From: Anisus vortex
Lineage: Eukaryota; Mollusca; Gastropoda; Planorbidae
Assembly: GCA_949126835.1 (NCBI GenBank)
Contig: OX421499.1
Span: forward strand, 3,736,553 to 3,800,552
Length of the DNA: 64,000 nt
Direction: 5' to 3'
Part shown: positions 61,858-64,000 of the stretch, piece by piece
How positions within the stretch are numbered: position 1 is the stretch's first letter
How the letters are laid out: every line of letters starts with the position of its first letter
Notes under the pieces: model-generated
The model's database searches: none
Told to the model about the DNA's origin: nothing
The model's input: only the letters and a program-made list of their open reading frames with translations
Position numbers and translations under genes: made by a program

Positions 61858-63254
61858 CAGATATACAACTTTAGCATTTTTTAAATAAGAAAAAAGTTCG
61901 TTTGTAAAACTTTAATGTTTAAAATACATATTTTTATCTGTAAAATTATTTCTAATGAATATAAAACCATCGGCATACTCCAGATAGTCTAAATGCACCG
62001 TGTGGTTTCTGGAAGAAATAAATGTAAATTGTAGTCTTATCTTATATAAGATAGAGTCTTGTCTTTAAAAGCCTAGTGAAGATTCTGAGAAAATGACCAA
62101 ATGCTGTCTGATAAAAAAAATGCTTTCTTGTGTTAACAATAAAACGAACACTTTTTTTTAAACAAAGATTTGCCTGCAAACTAACAACGATTTTACTTTT
62201 AAATTTCAGAGTGTAAGAAAATATGTGTCGAATAATCTAAAAAGTTCATTGTGTTGAGATAACACAAGGTGAACTATAATTTCCTGATTAGGCAATGCTC
62301 ATCATTGAATGACATCAATGAAGCTTTTCTTTGTTGTTTTTTTTTTACACTGTAACCTATTTGTCAAAAAGCATAAGGTAAAAAGCAATGGTTTCTTTTA
62401 AAAAATGTACTAATGTTTAAATACTGTGCCAGGTGCTCATGTCAATTTACAGATATGAACTGCTTTGCGTGGGCTTACTATTCCCTATCTGACCGGAATG
62501 GCTCTGCCACTCTATAGTGTATTGGACCTGAAGACGGTATTTACTTCTATTGCTTACTGGACACCAGACTATTAAGAGGTTAGATTACACCCCCTTAGTG
62601 ATCTGGATAGAAACTAGCCCCCGAAGTGATCAATGGAATGTGGGTCCCAGGACTCATCCCGTCTATATCTGGCAAGATATCTGGGTGTAGACATACGTCT
62701 TATATGATGCCTTTTTTTTTACCATTTTAGAGTGGTGGTATTTTGATTCTAAGCTAGACTAGTAGCTGGAAAAGTGTGACCTGATGGTTTAAACTGAGTC
62801 TTTGTAGCTTTTCATACCTCTGACAGATCGTCAGGTGAGAATAACAAGGTTCTAACTGCGATTTTGGGAAAAAAATAACTTATGGGTCCTGTGATAATTT
62901 TAAACGACCTTTCTATAATCTGACAAAAGTTGGAATCATTTAGTTCTTTCCTTTTCTCACAAAGTCCAATGTAACATAGTTCTAACTTTAAATTGGCTTA
63001 AAGATTTCAAAATTTAAAACTCAAATATCTCTGTTTCCCCAAAATGCTTGTTAGAACCTTGTTATTCTAAGGTGACGAGATGATAACAGAGCCTGAACTA
63101 AGTTATGTGAATCAATAGCCGTTTGAGGACCTACGCGAGATAAAAGGAGTGACCCCACTTGAAGAGAGCAGAATGTCAGCTGACTCTCTCCCCCAGGACA
63201 GCCCTGAGATGGACCCCCGCCCCCCCAGCCCCCAAAGTAAAGGTCGAATGAAAG
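61858..63254. other. Region upstream of gene E
   Basis: No coding sequence recognised. It may hold the non-coding 5' exon and promoter of gene E, but I cannot place them. Confidence 0.4.
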
Positions 63255-63402
63255 ACCAAAGAAAACAAGGAGAAGATCGGTGGAATGGGACTTGAAGGCT
63301 TAGAGGTCTGGACTTAGAAACAGACCCTCGAGCTGCAGTGGACCGGGATAAATGGAGATCGATGGATTTCGCCTCAAGCGCCAGTTGGCACGGAGAGGAT
63401 TG
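63255..63402 (+). mobile_element. LINE C-terminal fragment
   Basis: Plus frame ends DPRAAVDRDKWRSMDFASSA then SWHGED and a stop, a known style of gastropod LINE C terminus; a frame break lies just upstream. Confidence 0.65.
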
Positions 63403-64000
63403 AGTGAGTGCGTCAGTGGGTCGTGAATGCACCAACTGCATATGCTACAACTTATTTGTCTGAAATGATTTAGGTTTGAGCCTTTTTTACGTGTCCATAA
63501 CTTATAGGTAATATTTATTTCTCACAATGGTGAAGACAAGATTGCTGTAACAGTTGTTTGCGGGTACATTTTATTTTAGTGGAACTTTGGAACTTCACAG
63601 ATGATTTCAGATACTTAAAGAAAAATACTAACTAGAGTTAAACGAGAACTCTGGGATACATTGGTCTGTCGGCTGGGGGTAGAAAAGGCGGGAAAATGGA
63701 TGACCAGTCAAACCAATTTTGTTTATTCTGACAAGCCTTTGAATCTATCCAGCCTTCATGGATGCATGCCATCCGTTCATAGTTAGTTCGGTTGGCCACA
63801 CAATTGCCTCCTAGGTCATGGCCTGGAGAGCAATGATATATCAAATCCAACAGACAGCACTTCCAAAGCTTGCGTTAGTTATTTTAAATTATTTTTAACT
63901 ATGTGGTAGAGTTAATTGAAAGCTTATCTATGTACTTCTTTAAACTTTTAAAATGTTTGGCCCGAAATTGATCTCGAAATTTGAATGCCAAAGCTCCATA
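63403..64000. other. Unassigned sequence to window end
   Basis: Nothing recognised. Confidence 0.45.

Noticed and set aside
63112..63441. 109-aa minus-strand frame
   Set aside because: Antisense shadow of a LINE fragment on the plus strand.

Overview
The window is invertebrate nuclear DNA, AT-rich and crowded with transposons. I infer a mollusc, most likely a gastropod. The grounds are the style of the tRNA-headed SINEs and of the RTE, CR1/L2 and Jockey-like LINE ends, the intron-rich short genes and the secreted EF-hand family. No bacterial or viral operon structure is present.

Host genes. The only convincing host genes are five paralogues of a small secreted four-EF-hand protein, all on the minus strand and head to tail, with start codons at 16666 (A), 25344 (B), 35912 (C), 49385 (D) and 61824 (E). 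Each has the same three coding exons. Exon 1 is 147 or 159 nt (signal peptide plus EF-hand 1). Exon 2 is exactly 224 nt in all five (EF-hands 2-4). Exon 3 is a tiny 34-49 nt exon with a phase-2 entry. C, D and E share a tail containing DLTG. A and B share a different tail, and they lie in two copies of a roughly 5 kb segmental duplication (about 13.2-17.9 kb and 22.4-27.8 kb). The predicted proteins are 134-140 residues and should bind calcium outside the cell. Biological role is not determinable from sequence; shell, egg or haemolymph calcium handling are guesses.

Intron 1 of every paralogue holds tandem DNA: a (CTAT)n array in C, a 25/50-bp satellite of about 1.7 kb in D, 53-bp repeats in B, and a degenerate array in E. 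In D and E the repeat monomer resembles the 3' end of exon 1 together with its 5' splice site.

Mobile DNA, left to right. At 0.5-4.7 kb is a Ty3/Gypsy-type element with an intact 1084-aa Gag-protease-integrase reading frame and no reverse transcriptase, preceded by a 91-aa frame that overlaps it by ATGA. At 7.36-10.69 kb is an ORF1-only 'half-LINE' with a 14-bp target duplication and a poly-A tail. At 28.85-33.25 kb is a young LTR retrotransposon (LTRs 1397 bp, ACATA target duplication) that keeps only part of RT plus RNase H. At 53.9-55.6 kb is a decayed hAT transposase. Around these lie many LINE 3' ends, two SINE families, and hAT-type and unclassified MITEs, several with clear target duplications. 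Because A and B are duplicates, several insertions have a visible empty site in the other copy.

All exon models are read from splice motifs, phase and paralogue comparison. No transcript evidence was available.
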